In this document: positions 40,227-49,087 of the stretch, one piece after another
Numbering within the stretch: the stretch's first letter is position 1
Layout of the letters: each line of letters opens with the position of its first letter
Source of the DNA: Clostridiales bacterium
GTDB taxonomy: Bacteria > Bacillota > Clostridia > Lachnospirales > Lachnospiraceae
Reading direction: 5' to 3'
NCBI GenBank assembly: GCA_019420275.1
Contig: JAHZHN010000014.1
Span: 1 to 53,768 of the forward strand
DNA: 53,768 nucleotides
The notes under the pieces: model-generated
Database searches by the model: none
What the model was told of the DNA's origin: nothing
What the model saw: only the letters and a program-made list of their open reading frames with translations
Translations under genes and position numbers: made by a program

Positions 40227-40960
40227 AAGGTAAAGTTGCAGTAGTCACCGGAGCAAGCCGTGGAATTGGAAGAGAAGTAGCTCTTACGCTTGCGGGATAC
40301 GGAGCAACCGTCATTGTCAATTACTGTGGATCTAAGGATAAAGCAGAAGCAGTTGTGGAAGAGATCACAGCAGCCGGAGGAAATGCCAAGGCATACCAGG
40401 GAGATGTGTCTGATTTCAACGTGGCAAAAGAGATGATGACTTCTGTAAAGAAAGAATTTGGATCAATTGATATTCTTGTAAACAATGCGGGAATCACAAA
40501 AGATAACCTCATTCTGAAAATGAGCGAAGAAGAGTTTGATAAAGTCATTGAGGTTAATTTAAAGGGAGCCTTTAACTGTATGAAACATGTTTCAAGGATC
40601 ATGCTGAAACAAAGATATGGACATATTATCAACATGTCATCTGTTTCAGGTGTTATGGGAAATGCAGGACAGGTAAATTATTGTGCTTCAAAAGCTGGAA
40701 TCATCGGTATGACGAAATCCCTGGCAAGGGAACTGGGATCCAGAGGAATTACAGTGAATGCTATAGCTCCTGGATATATTCAGACGGAGATGACAGATGT
40801 ACTTCCGGATGATGTAAAAGAAAACATTTTAGCAACGATTCCATTAAAACGCATGGGACAGACAAAAGATATAGCAGAGACAGTTGCGTTTTTAGCTTCT
40901 GATAAAGCTGCATATATTACAGGGCAGACTATCAGCGTTGATGGCGGAATGGGAATGTAA
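40220..40960 (+). CDS. fabG: 3-oxoacyl-ACP reductase
   Basis: 246 aa short-chain dehydrogenase. VVTGASRGIGREVA (about 8-21) binds NADPH; NNAGIT (about 89-94), the catalytic Ser in INMSSVSGVMG and YCASKAG (about 153-159) complete the Ser-Tyr-Lys set. YITGQTISVDGGMGM is the standard C terminus. It reduces beta-ketoacyl-ACP in elongation. Translation is coupled to fabD by overlap. Confidence 0.96.
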   Translation: MLEGKVAVVTGASRGIGREVALTLAGYGATVIVNYCGSKDKAEAVVEEITAAGGNAKAYQGDVSDFNVAKEMMTSVKKEFGSIDILVNNAGITKDNLILKMSEEEFDKVIEVNLKGAFNCMKHVSRIMLKQRYGHIINMSSVSGVMGNAGQVNYCASKAGIIGMTKSLARELGSRGITVNAIAPGYIQTEMTDVLPDDVKENILATIPLKRMGQTKDIAETVAFLASDKAAYITGQTISVDGGMGM

Positions 40961-40971
40961 AGGAGAAAAAC

Positions 40972-42216
40972 ATGAGAGATTTGAAAAGGGTTGTCGTTAC
41001 CGGTATGGGAGCCATTACTCCGATTGGAAATAGTGTAGAAGAGTTCTGGAGCAGTGTGAAAGAACAAAAGATCGGCTTTGCACCGATTACACACTTTGAC
41101 GCATCAGAGTACAGGGCACATCTGGCGGCAGAAGTAAAAGATTTTGATCCTAAAAAATATATGGACAGAAAATCTATCCGAAGAATGGAATTGTTTTCTC
41201 AGTATGCAGTAGCTGCTGCAAAGGAAGCAATTGAAGATTCCGGACTTGATTTGGAAAAAGAAGATTTGGCAAGGGTTGGAGTTTCTGTTGGTTCCGGAAT
41301 CGGAAGTCTTCAGATCATTGAAAGTACGACTAGGCTGATTGATGAGAAAGGCCCAAGGAGGATCAAGCCAATGGCTGTGCCGATGATGATCTCCAATATG
41401 GCGGCCGGGAATGTTTCCATTGCATTTGGCCTGAGAGGCAAGAGCATTAATGTGGTGACTGCATGCGCCACAGGAACACAGTCTATAGGAGAGGCCTATC
41501 GCTCCATACAGATAGGAGAAGCTGATGTTATGGTAGCAGGAGGAACAGAAGCAGCCATCACTCCGGTAGCGGTTGGAGGTTTTGCTGCACTGACAGCGTT
41601 AAGTTCTTCTGATGATCCTGAAAGAGCGTCTATACCATTTGATAAAGAGAGAGACGGATTTGTCATTGGTGAGGGATCAGGAGTTGTAGTACTTGAGACT
41701 CTGGAACATGCTCAGGCAAGAGGTGCTAAGATTTTGGCAGAGCTCGTGGGATATGGTGCGACCAGTGATGCGTTCCATATTACTTCACCGGCTGAGGACG
41801 GAGAAGGAGCGGCAAGAGCAATGAAATTTGCCATGGAAGAAGCTGGAGTTAAGCCGGAGCAGATTGATTATATCAATGCTCACGGAACTAGCACACATGC
41901 CAATGATCTCTTTGAGACGATGGCTATTAAAAAAGCACTTGGAGACAGTGCCTACAAAGTAAAAATTAGTTCTACAAAATCTATGATCGGACATGGACTG
42001 GGAGCAGCCGGGGCAATTGAATTTATAACTTGTGTAAAATCAATTGAAGATAATTATATCCATCCAACAGTTGGATTAAAGGTTCCGGATGAAGAGTGCG
42101 ATCTTGATTATACACTTGAGCCAGTAACAGACCGTGAAGTGAATTATGTCATGAGCAATTCTCTTGGATTCGGCGGACATAACGCGACGCTTCTTGTGAA
42201 GAAATTCGAAGAATAG
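40972..42216 (+). CDS. fabF: Beta-ketoacyl-ACP synthase II
   Basis: 414 aa. VVTGMGAITPIGNS (about 8-21), the active-site Cys165 in NVVTACATGTQSIG, then INAHGTSTHANDLFE (about 301-315) and KSMIGHGLGAAGAIE (about 337-351) with the two catalytic His. It condenses malonyl-ACP with acyl-ACP. No fabH is in the cluster, so the initiating condensation must be encoded elsewhere. Confidence 0.97.
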   Translation: MRDLKRVVVTGMGAITPIGNSVEEFWSSVKEQKIGFAPITHFDASEYRAHLAAEVKDFDPKKYMDRKSIRRMELFSQYAVAAAKEAIEDSGLDLEKEDLARVGVSVGSGIGSLQIIESTTRLIDEKGPRRIKPMAVPMMISNMAAGNVSIAFGLRGKSINVVTACATGTQSIGEAYRSIQIGEADVMVAGGTEAAITPVAVGGFAALTALSSSDDPERASIPFDKERDGFVIGEGSGVVVLETLEHAQARGAKILAELVGYGATSDAFHITSPAEDGEGAARAMKFAMEEAGVKPEQIDYINAHGTSTHANDLFETMAIKKALGDSAYKVKISSTKSMIGHGLGAAGAIEFITCVKSIEDNYIHPTVGLKVPDEECDLDYTLEPVTDREVNYVMSNSLGFGGHNATLLVKKFEE

Positions 42217-42230
42217 GAGGATCTGTAAGT

Positions 42231-42671
42231 ATGAAGATCGAGGAAATGAAAGAATTGATACAGGCAGTATCAGATTCAGAAGTAGATGAATTTAAATACA
42301 GTGATGAAAAATGCTCTGTTCGTATCATGAAAAACAAGACACAGGTAGTCGCAGCGGAAGCTGTTCCAGCTGCACCTGTAATACCGGCACCGGAAGCAGT
42401 GCCTGCAGCACCGGAAGAAAAAGTGGCTGAAGTTGAAGGAAATCAAGTAAAAGCACCGCTGGTTGGTACATTCTATGCAGCGCCGTCTGAAGGAGCGGAT
42501 CCTTTTGTATCTGTCGGAGATACCGTGAAGAAAGGACAGGTTATCGGAATTGTAGAAGCGATGAAGCTGATGAATGAAGTGGAAAGCGATTATGATGGAA
42601 CGGTATCTGAAATTCTTGTAGAAAATGGTGACATGGTAGAATATGGACAGCCATTGATCGTGGTAAAATAA
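42231..42671 (+). CDS. accB: Biotin carboxyl carrier protein of acetyl-CoA carboxylase
   Basis: 146 aa. The N-terminal helix (about 1-35) is followed by an Ala/Pro linker (about 40-75) and the biotinyl domain, with Lys112 in IVEAMKLMNEVES as the biotin site. It carries carboxybiotin between AccC and AccA/AccD. It has its own GGAGGAT site after fabF. Confidence 0.97.
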   Translation: MKIEEMKELIQAVSDSEVDEFKYSDEKCSVRIMKNKTQVVAAEAVPAAPVIPAPEAVPAAPEEKVAEVEGNQVKAPLVGTFYAAPSEGADPFVSVGDTVKKGQVIGIVEAMKLMNEVESDYDGTVSEILVENGDMVEYGQPLIVVK

Positions 42672-42684
42672 AAGGGGGCATATC

Positions 42685-43110
42685 ATGTTAATGGACATTA
42701 AAGATATTATGAACACGATTCCCCACAGAAGTCCTTTTCTGCTGGTTGACCGTGTAGAAGAAATGGAGACCGGAAAACGTATTGTGGCAAAGAAATGTGT
42801 TACATATAATGAGCCTTTTTTTGCAGGACATTTTCCTCAGGAACCGGTTATGCCAGGTGTCCTGATCATTGAAGCGCTGGCTCAGACTGGTGCGATCTGT
42901 GTACTTTCTGATGAGGCAAACAAAGGAAAGATTGCGTTTCTCGGTGGTGTAAATAAAGCAAAATTCCGCGGCAAAGTTGTTCCGGGTGATGTTTTGTCAC
43001 TGGAAGTTGAAATCATTAAGGTCAAAGGACCTGTTGGTGTTGGAAAAGGAACAGCCAAAGTAGACGGAAAAGTTGTTGCATCTGGAGAAATCACATTTAT
43101 GATTGGATAG
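42685..43110 (+). CDS. fabZ: 3-hydroxyacyl-ACP dehydratase
   Basis: 141 aa hot-dog fold. IPHRSPFLLVDRV (about 12-24), FFAGHFPQEPVMPGVLIIEA (about 46-65) with catalytic His and Glu. It dehydrates 3-hydroxyacyl-ACP. Embedding between accB and accC is the standard Firmicute order. The second Met (MDIKDI) is a possible alternative start. Confidence 0.96.
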   Translation: MLMDIKDIMNTIPHRSPFLLVDRVEEMETGKRIVAKKCVTYNEPFFAGHFPQEPVMPGVLIIEALAQTGAICVLSDEANKGKIAFLGGVNKAKFRGKVVPGDVLSLEVEIIKVKGPVGVGKGTAKVDGKVVASGEITFMIG

Positions 43111-43125
43111 AGAGGGTGTCGATAT

Positions 43126-44493
43126 ATGTTTAAAAAGATACTAATCGCAAACAGAGGTGAGATTGCAGTACGAATCATCCGTGCCTGCCGTGAGATGGAC
43201 ATTATGTCTGTAGCCATCTGTTCAGAAGCAGATAAAGATGCTCTTCATGCTCAGCTGGCAGATGAGACTGTTTGTATCGGTCCGGCTCCGGCGAAAGACA
43301 GTTATCTGGATATGGAGCGTGTCGTAGGAGCGGCGATGGCGGTTGGAGCTGATGCCATTCATCCGGGATTTGGTTTTCTGTCAGAGAACAGTAAATTTGT
43401 GCGGATGTGCGAGAAATGCAACATCACATTTATCGGACCTTCTGCTGAGATTATTGATAAGATGGGAAATAAATCCGAGGCAAGGAAAACAATGATGGAG
43501 GCAGATGTTCCGGTCGTTCCTGGAACAAAGGATGCTGTTTATGAAGCGGAAGAAGGCAAAAAGATTGCAGATGAGATGGGATATCCGGTTATGATCAAGG
43601 CCTCTGCCGGAGGCGGCGGAAAGGGTATGCGGGTGTGCTATTCTTCTGATGAGTTTGCGCATACGTTTGAGACAGCAAAATTGGAAGCGGAGAATGCGTT
43701 TGGAGACGGAACGATGTATATTGAAAAATATATCGAGAATCCAAGACACATTGAGTTCCAGATTCTTGCGGATAAATATGGAAATGCGATCCATCTGGGA
43801 GAGCGTGATTGTTCCATTCAGAGAAGACATCAGAAATTGATTGAAGAATCCCCTTCACCAGCTATTGATGAAGAGACAAGAGAAAGAATGGGAAAAATTG
43901 CTGTCAGAGCAGCAAAAGCCGCTGGATATTACAGTGCAGGGACAATTGAATTCCTGAGAGATAAACATGGAGAATTCTATTTTATCGAGATGAATACGAG
44001 AATTCAGGTTGAGCATCCGGTAACAGAATGGGTTACAGGAATTGATCTGATTCGTGAGCAGATCCGTATAGCAGCCGGACAGCCGCTGACTTACAGCCAG
44101 GATGATATCCAGGTACGCGGTCATGCCATTGAGGTACGTATCAATGCAGAAGATACAGAACATGATTTCCGCCCGAGTCCTGGAACCGTAACAAATGTGC
44201 ATTTTCCGGGAGGCAAGGGGGTAAGAATTGATTCTGCTCTGTTTGCGGGCTATGAAATTCCGCCATATTATGATTCTATGGTGGCAAAATTAATTGTACA
44301 TGATAAGAACCGGCAGCTTGCTTTAAGAAAGCTCAGGAACGCTTTAGGAGAAGTTGTACTGGAAGGAATTAAGACGAATATCGATTATCAGTATGAGATC
44401 ATCAATGATCCGGATTTTGTTGCAGGAAATGTGGATACTGGTTTTATTGAGAGATTTCAGAAGGCAAGAGAAGAGAATTCGGAGGATGAATAA
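43126..44493 (+). CDS. accC: Biotin carboxylase subunit of acetyl-CoA carboxylase
   Basis: 455 aa. The N domain starts ILIANRGEIAVRIIRACRE; the ATP-grasp domain has KASAGGGGKGMR (about 158-169), ERDCSIQRRHQKLIEE (about 226-241) and FIEMNTRIQVEHPVTE (about 286-301). It carboxylates biotin on AccB with ATP and bicarbonate. Full length. Confidence 0.97.
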   Translation: MFKKILIANRGEIAVRIIRACREMDIMSVAICSEADKDALHAQLADETVCIGPAPAKDSYLDMERVVGAAMAVGADAIHPGFGFLSENSKFVRMCEKCNITFIGPSAEIIDKMGNKSEARKTMMEADVPVVPGTKDAVYEAEEGKKIADEMGYPVMIKASAGGGGKGMRVCYSSDEFAHTFETAKLEAENAFGDGTMYIEKYIENPRHIEFQILADKYGNAIHLGERDCSIQRRHQKLIEESPSPAIDEETRERMGKIAVRAAKAAGYYSAGTIEFLRDKHGEFYFIEMNTRIQVEHPVTEWVTGIDLIREQIRIAAGQPLTYSQDDIQVRGHAIEVRINAEDTEHDFRPSPGTVTNVHFPGGKGVRIDSALFAGYEIPPYYDSMVAKLIVHDKNRQLALRKLRNALGEVVLEGIKTNIDYQYEIINDPDFVAGNVDTGFIERFQKAREENSEDE

Positions 44494-44495
44494 CA

Positions 44496-45380
44496 ATGCC
44501 ATTAAAAGAAATGTTTAAGAAGCGGACTTTAACGCCGCAGGAGAAAAAACAGGCAGAACGAATCCGTAAAGCGAAAGACACTCTGTTAGAATATCAGGTG
44601 CCGGAAGGACTGTTCCAGAAATGCAGCAGCTGCGGAAAGCCTGTGTATAACGAAGATATCATTGAAAACTATTATATTTGTCCTTACTGTGGAAATTATT
44701 TCAGAGTACGTCCCAGAAACCGAATTGCTATGGTGTTGGACAAAGGAACTTTCCAGGAATGGGATGAAAGAATGGAGACTTCAGATCCATTAAACTTTCC
44801 GGGCTACAAAAAGAAATTGGAACGTCAGAAATCCGTAACTAATATGGATGAGGCTGTCATTACCGGAAAAGGTGAGATCGGAGGAAAAGAAGTTGTGATT
44901 GCCGTCATGGGAGCTGACTTCATGATGGGAAGTATGGGAGAAGTTGTGGGAGAAAAAATTACCCGTGCAGTTGAGAGAGCGACAGAAATGCGGCTCCCAG
45001 TCATTATTTTCACATGTTCCGGAGGTGCCAGAATGCAGGAAGGAATTATTTCCCTGATGCAGATGGCCAAAACCTCAGCGGCTCTTAGAAAGCATGATGA
45101 GGCTGGACTTCTTTATATTACGGTCCTTACAGATCCGACGACAGGAGGTGTAACTGCAAGTTTTGCTATGCTGGGTGATGTAATCCTGGCAGAGCCGGGA
45201 GCCCTGGTTGGATTTGCCGGACCAAGAGTCATTGAACAGACCATCGGTCAGAAACTGCCGGAAGGATTCCAGAGATCAGAATTTCTTTTGGAACATGGAT
45301 TTGTTGATAAAATCGTGGAACGTAAAAATCTTCGCAAAGTATTGAATACGATTATAAGGAGTTGTGAATATGAGCAGTAA
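44496..45380 (+). CDS. accD: Acetyl-CoA carboxylase carboxyltransferase beta subunit
   Basis: 294 aa. The four-Cys zinc ribbon is CSSCGKPVY...CPYCGNYF (about 43-65). GADFMMGSMGEVVGEKI (about 139-155), FTCSGGARMQEG (about 172-183) and DPTTGGVTASFAMLGDV (about 211-227) are carboxyltransferase motifs. It works with AccA to move the carboxyl group to acetyl-CoA. The next gene overlaps by 11 bases. Confidence 0.97.
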   Translation: MPLKEMFKKRTLTPQEKKQAERIRKAKDTLLEYQVPEGLFQKCSSCGKPVYNEDIIENYYICPYCGNYFRVRPRNRIAMVLDKGTFQEWDERMETSDPLNFPGYKKKLERQKSVTNMDEAVITGKGEIGGKEVVIAVMGADFMMGSMGEVVGEKITRAVERATEMRLPVIIFTCSGGARMQEGIISLMQMAKTSAALRKHDEAGLLYITVLTDPTTGGVTASFAMLGDVILAEPGALVGFAGPRVIEQTIGQKLPEGFQRSEFLLEHGFVDKIVERKNLRKVLNTIIRSCEYEQ

Positions 45381-46161
45381 TTTTACACCTTGGGAGAGGG
45401 TGGAAATATCCCGATCACCGGAACGTCCAACGAGCCTTGATTATATTTCCACGATTTTTGACCGTTATATGTCTCTTCATGGAGACCGCCTCTATGGAGA
45501 TGACAAAGCTATCGTGGGAGGACTGGCATCCATAGGCGGAAGAGCAGTCACAGTCATTGGACAGCAGAAGGGACGTTCTACAAAAGAAAATATCATGAGA
45601 AATTTTGGAATGCCTTTGCCGGAAGGATACCGCAAGTCTTTGCGGCTGATGCGCCAGGCAGAAAAATTCCACAGACCGATCATTTTGTTTGTTGATACTC
45701 CGGGTGCGTTCTGCGGAATTGAAGCGGAAGAACGGGAAGTAGGAGAAGCAATCGCAAGAAACTTGTTCGAAATGTCAAATATAAAGGTACCGATTCTTTC
45801 TATCATGATTGGGGAAGGCGGCAGCGGAGGAGCCATAGCCATGGCAGTTGGAAATGAAGTATGGAGTATGGAAAATGCAACATATTCTGTTCTTTCTCCG
45901 GAAGGATTTGCTGCGATTCTCTGGAAAGACGGAAATCGTGCTTCTGAAGCAGCAAAAGTTATGAAGATCACAGCGCAGGATCTGAAAGAACTTGGAGTTG
46001 TTGAAGAGGTGATTGAAGAGCAGGAGCCGGCATGCATCGACAACATCCTGGAAATTTCAGAAAAAATGAAAGACATGATCTGTGATTTCCTGGAAAGGTA
46101 TGAAAAAATGACTCCGGAACAGATTGTAAATCAGAGATACGAGAGATTCCGTAAATTCTGA
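45370..46161 (+). CDS. accA: Acetyl-CoA carboxylase carboxyltransferase alpha subunit
   Basis: 263 aa, shorter than the Proteobacterial form but normal for Firmicutes. RPTSLDYISTIFDRYMSLHG (about 18-37), DTPGAFCGIEAEERE (about 113-127) and IGEGGSGGAIAMAVG (about 147-161) are diagnostic. A GTG at 45364 is in frame, but it is only two bases from AAGGAG (45356-45361); the ATG at 45370 has normal spacing. Last gene of the cluster. Confidence 0.96.
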   Translation: MSSNFTPWERVEISRSPERPTSLDYISTIFDRYMSLHGDRLYGDDKAIVGGLASIGGRAVTVIGQQKGRSTKENIMRNFGMPLPEGYRKSLRLMRQAEKFHRPIILFVDTPGAFCGIEAEEREVGEAIARNLFEMSNIKVPILSIMIGEGGSGGAIAMAVGNEVWSMENATYSVLSPEGFAAILWKDGNRASEAAKVMKITAQDLKELGVVEEVIEEQEPACIDNILEISEKMKDMICDFLERYEKMTPEQIVNQRYERFRKF

Positions 46162-46210
46162 TCCGGAACGGATGAGAATAACTTATCATAATTCTATAAA
46201 TAAACAAAAA

Positions 46211-46241
46211 GGGTTCAGACCTAGTGTCTGAGCCCTTTTTT
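46211..46241. terminator. Terminator of the fab-acc operon
   Basis: GGGTTCAGAC pairs with GTCTGAGCCC (46225-46234), followed by TTTTTT; A-rich on the other side, so it probably also serves the convergent DeoR gene. Confidence 0.9.
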
Positions 46242-46246
46242 GTTAA

Positions 46247-47014
46247 TTATACATCTACGAGAATAACATTGGTCATTTCACTGATGGAGTCATAGATTGG
46301 TTTTGGAAGATTGCTGTCAGTAATGAAGTAATCAATATCCCTCCAGCTTGCATACTGGATCAAAGCAGAAGTTGACGCCTTGGAACTGTCTGAAATAACA
46401 ACATTCAATTTTGAATTCGGGATAATGGCTTGTTTTGTCTGAGCATCTGCAAAAGCAGAAACAGCAGGACCCTTATGCTGTTCAAATCCATTGGTTCCGA
46501 GGAAAGAAACTGCCACTTTCAAATTATTGATAAAATTGGTTGCCTGGAATCCTTCTGCAGACATATTGCCGGAATTTAATTGTCCTCCGGTGATAATGGT
46601 CGTGTTGTCACTATTAATCAGAACATTAGCAGCACTTAAAGAACAAGTGACGATGGTACATCCGGAACGCTGGCTTAAAAGCTTGGCCATATGAACGATC
46701 GTGCTTCCGGCATCTAGATAAATCACCCCTGTAGGAGGAATAAAATCCAGCGCTTTTTCACACAGCTTGATTTTAATATCGGCATCTTTATTAATCCTTG
46801 TTTCAATCGGAACAGTTCCAAATTCGTACATGGAAGTTGCGCCGCCGTGACTTCTTTGTGCAGCACCGATTTCGTTCAGATAAGACAAATCGCGGCGGAT
46901 CGTCTCACGGGAAACCTGAAATTGTTCCGCCAGCTGTCCGATTTTCACACTGCCATTGTCGTGCAGCAGTTTCAATATCTCTTTTTGCCGCTCAGCGGCG
47001 ATCAATTTACCCAT
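46247..47014 (-). CDS. DeoR/GlpR-family sugar-phosphate-responsive regulator
   Basis: 255 aa. The N-terminal helix-turn-helix RQKEILKLLHDNGSVKIGQL, EQFQVSRETIRRDLSYL (about 9-45) is the DeoR signature. The effector domain has VIYLDAGSTIVHMAKLL (about 99-115) and SDSSKASTSALI (about 208-219), the sugar-phosphate isomerase-like pocket. It is divergent from the hxlB-mtlD-hxlA-hxlB operon, so it most likely represses that operon and responds to a pathway phosphate ester. Confidence 0.92.
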   Translation of the reverse strand: MGKLIAAERQKEILKLLHDNGSVKIGQLAEQFQVSRETIRRDLSYLNEIGAAQRSHGGATSMYEFGTVPIETRINKDADIKIKLCEKALDFIPPTGVIYLDAGSTIVHMAKLLSQRSGCTIVTCSLSAANVLINSDNTTIITGGQLNSGNMSAEGFQATNFINNLKVAVSFLGTNGFEQHKGPAVSAFADAQTKQAIIPNSKLNVVISDSSKASTSALIQYASWRDIDYFITDSNLPKPIYDSISEMTNVILVDV

Positions 47015-47082
47015 ATATTATCTCCTTCCTGATATTATAACTTTATTTTACAACATGTAAATGCGCAGGTCAATGTGCATAA

Positions 47083-47153
47083 TTGTGGATTATTCTTGAA
47101 AAACCACAAAAATACAAAATAAATATTGACAAATGTGGCAATTCAATATATTA
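47083..47153 (+). promoter_or_regulatory. Promoter region of the hxl operon with candidate DeoR sites
   Basis: TTGACA (47125-47130), 17-bp spacer, TATTAT (47148-47153). TTGTGG (47083-47088) and CCACAA (47103-47108) form an inverted repeat just upstream, and ATGTGG recurs in the spacer. An A/C-rich tract (about 47164-47196) follows the start. Any of these may be bound by the divergent DeoR protein. Confidence 0.5.
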
Positions 47154-47223
47154 TAACATCATAAAACAACAAAATAACACATAAAAACACAACAAACTAA
47201 AATAAATTTAAGGAGGAAAACAG

Positions 47224-47787
47224 ATGGAAGCCAGGAAATTAAAATTAATCACAGATGAGCTGTCCCAATATGCGGGCAGGGTGAAAGAGGAAGAAATACA
47301 GGCTGCTGCAGATTTTATAACATCGGCAGATAAAATTTTTCTTGCAGGAGCAGGCCGTTCGGGACTGGCAGCCAGAGCATTTGCCAATCGGCTGCTTCAT
47401 ATGGGATTTGATGTGCATTTTGCAGGCGAGATTTCCTGCCCTCCGATTAGGAAGGGAGATGTGATAGTATTGGGTTCTGGTTCCGGGACCACAAAAAGTC
47501 TGATCGTTATGGGTGAGAAGGCAAAAGATGTAGGCGCAAAAATTATGACAATTACGATGTTTCCAGATCATACGATTGGGAAAATGGCAGATGTCATTGT
47601 GAAAGTTCCGGGATCAACTCCGAAAAAGGCATCGGGAGAGAAAAATCCTGCGGAGTCCATACAGCCGATGGGAAATCTTTTTGAACAAATGAGCTGGCTG
47701 ACATATGACAGTATTATCATGGTTTTGATGGAAAAACTTGGTCAGACAAGTGAAGAAATGATGAAACGACATACTAATTTAGAGTAA
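47224..47787 (+). CDS. hxlB: 6-phospho-3-hexuloisomerase (SIS domain), canonical copy
   Basis: 187 aa. FLAGAGRSGLAARAFANRL (about 40-58), GSGSGTTKSLI (about 85-95) and ESIQPMGNLFEQMSW (about 143-157) match the catalytic loop of hexuloisomerases. It interconverts 3-hexulose-6-phosphate and fructose-6-phosphate. First gene of the operon; TTAAGGAGG lies upstream. A divergent paralogue is the last gene. Confidence 0.9.
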   Translation: MEARKLKLITDELSQYAGRVKEEEIQAAADFITSADKIFLAGAGRSGLAARAFANRLLHMGFDVHFAGEISCPPIRKGDVIVLGSGSGTTKSLIVMGEKAKDVGAKIMTITMFPDHTIGKMADVIVKVPGSTPKKASGEKNPAESIQPMGNLFEQMSWLTYDSIIMVLMEKLGQTSEEMMKRHTNLE

Positions 47788-47799
47788 AGGAGTTTCAAA

Positions 47800-47898
47800 A
47801 TGCAGAGATTTTTAAATAATCCGGATTACATTGTGGAGGATATGACAGAAGATTTTTTTAGGACATATGAAAGTAATGATCAGGAGGAAGAAAAATGA
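47800..47898 (+). pseudogene. 32-codon remnant resembling the N terminus of dihydroxyacetone kinase DhaK
   Basis: ATG at 47800 has AAAGGAG seven bases upstream, and the frame MQRFLNNPDYIVEDMTEDFF ends at TGA 47896-47898, overlapping the mtlD-like ATG. The first 22 or so residues follow the DhaK N-terminal pattern (M-x-x-[LIV]-N-[ND]-P-x-x-[IV]-V-x-[DE]-M-x-x-[GD]-[FY]). The tail (ESNDQEEEK) does not. The likeliest explanation is an in-frame deletion that removed most of a dhaK-like gene and kept its start. It could instead be a functional leader peptide for translational coupling. Confidence 0.55.
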
Positions 47899-49052
47899 AA
47901 GCGGTACATTTTGGAGCAGGAAAGATTGGAAGAGGTTTTATCGCGGAGCTGCTGCATGACACTGGATATGAAATTGTATTTGTGGATGTGAATGAAGCAG
48001 TGAATCAGGAATTAAACCAGTATCATAATTATTATCTGTATGTGATTGAAGAAAACTATAGGCGAAAAGAAATTGATAAAGTTTCTTCACTGTCTCCGGT
48101 GACACAGGCAGAAGAAGTTATAAAGGCCGTTGTGGATGCAGATTTGGTGACAACGGCGGTATTGGCGGACAATTTTTCTAAAATTGCAAAAAATCTGGCA
48201 GAAGGACTTAAAGAAAGGCTCAATGCAGGAAAAGAAAGAATCAATGTGATTCCGTGTGAAAATGCAATTTTATGCGGCGACATGCTGAAAAAAGAAATTA
48301 TAAAAACAGGAATGATAGAGGAAGAACAATTAGAGCAGATTGCGGCAATTCCGAATACTGCTGTAGATCGTATGGTTTTTGGAACGAATCGTGACGGAAG
48401 AGATGGAATCGAGATTGGAAAAGATCATGAATTGGTTATTGAAAAAGACAAGCTTGCGGATCCAAAACAGAAACCGATCAGAGGTGCAGAGTATACGGAT
48501 AATCTTCAGAAATTCCTGGAACGAAAATTATATGTTATTAATTGTGGTCATGCTTGGTCCGGATATATGGCGCACTTGATGGGCTATAAGATTATTCAGG
48601 ATTATTTCGCAAAAAAAACAAATGTCGAAATGACCAGAGCGGTTATGAAAGAAGTGGCAGCTTTAGTGGAAAAGAAACATGGATTTTCTCATGAAGAAAT
48701 GGAAGATTATGTAAATTTCGCTTTGAATCGTTTTCTTACACCGGGGATTACCGATACGGTAGAGCGTATTTCCAGAGCTCCGATCAGAAAATTAGGGGCT
48801 AATGACCGCCTGGTGGGACCGGCTTCTCAGTGTGAAAAACTTGGGCTTCCAAATGAACTGCTGCTAAAAGGCATTGCAGCAGCGTTCTTATTTGATGTAA
48901 AAACGGATGAACAGTCTGTGGAGCTATTGGATTATGTGAAGGAAAATGGTATTGAAAAAGCAGTATCACATTTCACAGGAATTAAGGAAGGCACCAGAAT
49001 GTTTCGTGAAATTGTAAGCAACTATAAATCATTAAAGGAACAGTATCAATAA
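47895..49052 (+). CDS. mtlD: Mannitol-1-phosphate 5-dehydrogenase-like protein
   Basis: 385 aa. It starts MKAVHFGAGKIGRGFIAELL, the NAD-binding loop of MtlD. ENAILCGDMLKK (about 121-132), NTAVDRMVFG (about 154-163) and the catalytic Lys/His region YVINCGHAWSGYMAHLMGYK (about 213-232) are conserved. The family oxidises mannitol-1-phosphate to fructose-6-phosphate, but no mannitol PTS is present here and the neighbours are hexulose-phosphate enzymes, so the physiological polyol phosphate may differ. It overlaps the upstream mini-frame (ATGA). Confidence 0.88.
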   Translation: MKAVHFGAGKIGRGFIAELLHDTGYEIVFVDVNEAVNQELNQYHNYYLYVIEENYRRKEIDKVSSLSPVTQAEEVIKAVVDADLVTTAVLADNFSKIAKNLAEGLKERLNAGKERINVIPCENAILCGDMLKKEIIKTGMIEEEQLEQIAAIPNTAVDRMVFGTNRDGRDGIEIGKDHELVIEKDKLADPKQKPIRGAEYTDNLQKFLERKLYVINCGHAWSGYMAHLMGYKIIQDYFAKKTNVEMTRAVMKEVAALVEKKHGFSHEEMEDYVNFALNRFLTPGITDTVERISRAPIRKLGANDRLVGPASQCEKLGLPNELLLKGIAAAFLFDVKTDEQSVELLDYVKENGIEKAVSHFTGIKEGTRMFREIVSNYKSLKEQYQ

Positions 49053-49087
49053 CGTGATAATATTTCAAAAGAACAGGAGGGAAAATT

